Assembly: GCA_045539315.1 (NCBI GenBank)
Contig: JAZQFC010000008.1
Location: 1 to 5,688, forward strand
Direction: 5' to 3'
DNA: 5,688 nt
From: RUG11462 sp045539315
Lineage (GTDB): Bacteria > Bacillota > Clostridia > Oscillospirales > Acutalibacteraceae
Under the pieces are notes generated by a model. It saw only the letters and a program-made list of their open reading frames with translations, did no database searches and had not been told where the DNA came from. Below, one piece after another: positions 4,801 through 5,688 of this stretch; the first letter of the stretch is position 1, and every line of letters begins with the position of its first letter. The position numbers and the translations under genes were made by a program.

Positions 4801-5688
4801 CTTTCCAAGTTTGGAGACCACACTCAGGTTCACAGTACTTCAAATTTGCAAACGGAATAAAACTGTATAGTGGTTATACTAAAGGTGCAGGTACAGGCAG
4901 TTCTGCAACTATCTGGTCAGGAACAGGCAACCTTTGGATAGGCACTGCTCCACAAACAATCTCTGCTAACCTTACAAATACTGATGCGTACGATTACGAC
5001 TACATTGTTTGGGGTAACTACGGTCAAACCTCTTCATCAACTAACGGTGTTGCTTTGTATATAGATAACATCACAGTTACATTTGAAAAACTTGACCCAA
5101 ATAGAGAACCTGCTCCAACTCCTGAAAAACCTGTTGCTACAGATATTACAGGAAATACTGTAACATTACAAGCAGTAACAAACGCTCTTTATTCAAAAGA
5201 CGGTGGTGAGACATGGCAAACTTCTAACAAGTTTACAGGGCTTACTGCAGGAACAAGTTACAATTTCTGTGTAAAGATTAAAGAAACTATAACAAATCTC
5301 GAGTCAGCAGTTTCAGAAATTACTGTAGTTACAACTACTGCTGAATACGTCTTTAAAGCATCAGAGTCTTCGCCTAAAGCGTCAGGCGGTACCGCTAAAA
5401 CAGACGTATGGCAAAACGCAACTGACGGTACAGGCACTTATAACTATGTAAGACACTATGACCCTGTGGTTGGCAACAAGATTTCATTTACTATAAAAGG
5501 TATACAACCTGGTAAGTATGAACTTATTGTTGGTAGTAGAAACCTTGCTTCAAGACCTACTTATTCTGCTGTTGTAACTGATACTTTAGGAAATACAAGT
5601 TCGTTCGGTAGTCTTGATTTTGCTGATTTATCAACAGTTGATCCTAAAAACCCAACAGCTACTTATCATAGACTTACTACAGGTACTG
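1806..5688 (+). CDS. Secreted multidomain CE2-family acetyl esterase (partial, 3' end beyond window)
   Basis: An open frame of 1294 codons with no stop, cut by the window end. ATG at 1806 follows AAGGAAG (1792-1798). Residues 1-26 are a signal peptide with cleavage expected after VANA. Residues 27-160 fit the CE2 N-terminal jelly-roll and 164-355 the SGNH hydrolase: FIGDSITVGYG with nucleophile Ser172, SGG (215-217), LGAND with Asn253, and GGHPN with His331. CE2 enzymes remove O-acetyl groups from plant polysaccharides such as xylan and glucomannan. After this come beta-rich accessory regions: 360-546 (ends YTIDNI), 595-712, 715-880 (CBM-like, PGVYSTRLFARVTG), a Ser/Thr linker (881-923), 924-1098 (ends YIDNI), an Fn3-like module (1108-1179) and a cut CBM-like module from 1180. 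No cell-wall anchor or dockerin is visible yet. The divergent AraC-type gene probably controls it. The esterase call is firm, while substrate and module functions are inferred. Confidence 0.9.
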   Translation, partial: MKKVLSIILSVLMVVTLFGTAIVANADDTVTYKLNDETVLSKVRPVGRYELVENGLACDWVASGFEFTADCEGDVSVTMTASCSDPTGRGDWNKDGYLTVFVDGVRQNYRVRYMSGTLTVNIVEDLPAGVHTFRVFDQGDLGTKIVFHSINLSGTLGEKPQEKEVIEFIGDSITVGYGSLDNPSGPDARYSDGTRTYAFITAENFGMEARVVARSGGTMGSEYTDYTTNQRAGGSYDYSLKKPKAVVIALGANDGAKTIDYYKTNIKKFVDAIRTGYNDVNIPFVFTSYIMSTGEALRYNQTQAIKLLQEQDPVAYGNIHYAFCDTNAGGHPNQAQHLKAGNRLTRELIELGVMSETDLRDDATITLTKNEAAQSNINKFDSVVGVGKPLGSSVAYSGITGELVDPLDPADAGSETAKAVKYTVDGTQESTSDYRYLKVTAGTINSAIMNTKGISFYINYKDTDYTGAEGQTWSTPKIVLTAGDKMKIMSIPGVEDGKTTKVELYWNTMPDSGYVLLTTFSGGAIKVGLDFSGPCEYTIDNIKTINTTYRYATNANKAYTYTTGYDSYPLIGVTDNYAAPTTVTTKYDDTSALSPADVTDPDNWVVGWYNAETGIYSPTYNGTLENERAAVKSLVKVDSQYVYGFTILNNDEYGLRVVIREYDSNGKFIRSWGGLGSGEHYTPTDSNVKYASVTIYGNVANTINLVKNSTISVIMQVTGENVKYDWDLTADNFTVNSGSTLKPAANTNSFFSEQYANDGTHLISAGNTVGCTATLKSKATVKPGVYSTRLFARVTGKRALVNLFVNGVKVKSNLNTGNTGANAFTQTSTQGGYDLPIPLDENTVAIATESQVEFTITITKVDGDYSGNLYFNSLELTKVGEYEGGEVPEESSSTTTTTTTTTTTTTTTTTVPEESSSSSEVEGDQTVDVVYTMDEGKRVAGFETYGGYATGATTGYVNIGTEEEPNYVAQLALRSDVTSYVRLPADWAEKEGYMATKLSFQVWRPHSGSQYFKFANGIKLYSGYTKGAGTGSSATIWSGTGNLWIGTAPQTISANLTNTDAYDYDYIVWGNYGQTSSSTNGVALYIDNITVTFEKLDPNREPAPTPEKPVATDITGNTVTLQAVTNALYSKDGGETWQTSNKFTGLTAGTSYNFCVKIKETITNLESAVSEITVVTTTAEYVFKASESSPKASGGTAKTDVWQNATDGTGTYNYVRHYDPVVGNKISFTIKGIQPGKYELIVGSRNLASRPTYSAVVTDTLGNTSSFGSLDFADLSTVDPKNPTATYHRLTTGT
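1884..2870 (+). other. CE2 acetyl esterase catalytic module (jelly-roll plus SGNH domain)
   Basis: Residues 27-355 of the long protein. The N-terminal half has the CE2 pattern VGRYE...W-x-ASGFEF...LTVFVDG...LPAGVHTFRVF, leading into the GDS block. Catalytic candidates are Ser172 and His331, with Gly216/217 and Asn253 forming the oxyanion hole. The position three before the histidine, where SGNH triads place Asp, is Ala328. The nearest upstream Asp is 325. Some studied CE2 enzymes work with a Ser-His dyad, so loss of this Asp need not mean loss of activity. Confidence 0.82.
4464..4562 (+). repeat. Poly-threonine linker with duplicated VPEESSS borders
   Basis: Seventeen consecutive Thr codons (4485-4535, residues 894-910) use a mix of ACA, ACT and ACC. 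They are bordered by the same peptide, VPEESSS, on both sides. The DNA GTTCCTGAAGAATC occurs at 4464-4477 and again at 4536-4549, a 72-base-spaced direct repeat. Such linkers join modules in secreted cellulases and are often O-glycosylated. The length may vary between strains by slippage or recombination. Confidence 0.85.
5127..5342 (+). other. Fibronectin type III-like module
   Basis: Residues 1108-1179 show the Fn3 pattern: KPVATDITGNTVTL, then LYSKDGGETWQTSNKFTGL, AGTSYNFCVKIKET and SEITVVTTT. The YSxDGGxTW...FxGLxxGTxY form is one I recall from clostridial surface and secreted glycan-active proteins, where it acts as a spacer between catalytic and binding modules. Confidence 0.7.

Overview
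The window looks like a chromosomal piece of an AT-rich, low-GC Gram-positive anaerobe, most likely a fibre-degrading gut or rumen clostridium of the Ruminococcus/Oscillospiraceae kind. This is an inference. It rests on strong AAGAGG/AAGGAAG ribosome binding sites, near-consensus sigma-A promoters, a secreted modular carbohydrate esterase with a poly-threonine linker, and clusters of short palindromic intergenic repeats of a type I recall from such genomes. No phylogenetic marker gene is present.

Layout. Positions 1-265 hold the last codons of what may be one small-peptide gene, then a complete 47-codon peptide gene (47-190) with a good ribosome binding site, closed by a near-perfect intrinsic terminator (226-265). 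Positions 266-717 carry no credible gene. They are a mosaic of short imperfect palindromes from at least three repeat families, some in inverted pairs. Differences between copies fall almost entirely at paired positions, so the hairpins are kept while the sequence changes. From 718 to 1644 on the minus strand lies a complete AraC-family regulator. A 161-bp divergent intergenic region (1645-1805) holds two back-to-back sigma-A promoters with small palindromes between them. From 1806 to the window end on the plus strand runs one very long open frame of 1294 visible codons with no stop.

The long gene encodes a secreted enzyme: signal peptide, CE2-type acetyl esterase (jelly-roll plus SGNH hydrolase), then at least five accessory beta-sandwich-like modules, a 17-threonine linker and a fibronectin-III-like module. 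Its 3' end lies beyond the window, so whether it ends in a dockerin, sortase signal or other anchor cannot be seen.

Working model (inference): the AraC-type protein senses a plant-polysaccharide signal and controls the divergently transcribed esterase. The esterase is exported, binds polysaccharide through its accessory modules and removes acetyl groups. The small-peptide locus on the left is a separate transcription unit of unknown function. It and the covarying repeat cluster are the least explained parts of the window.
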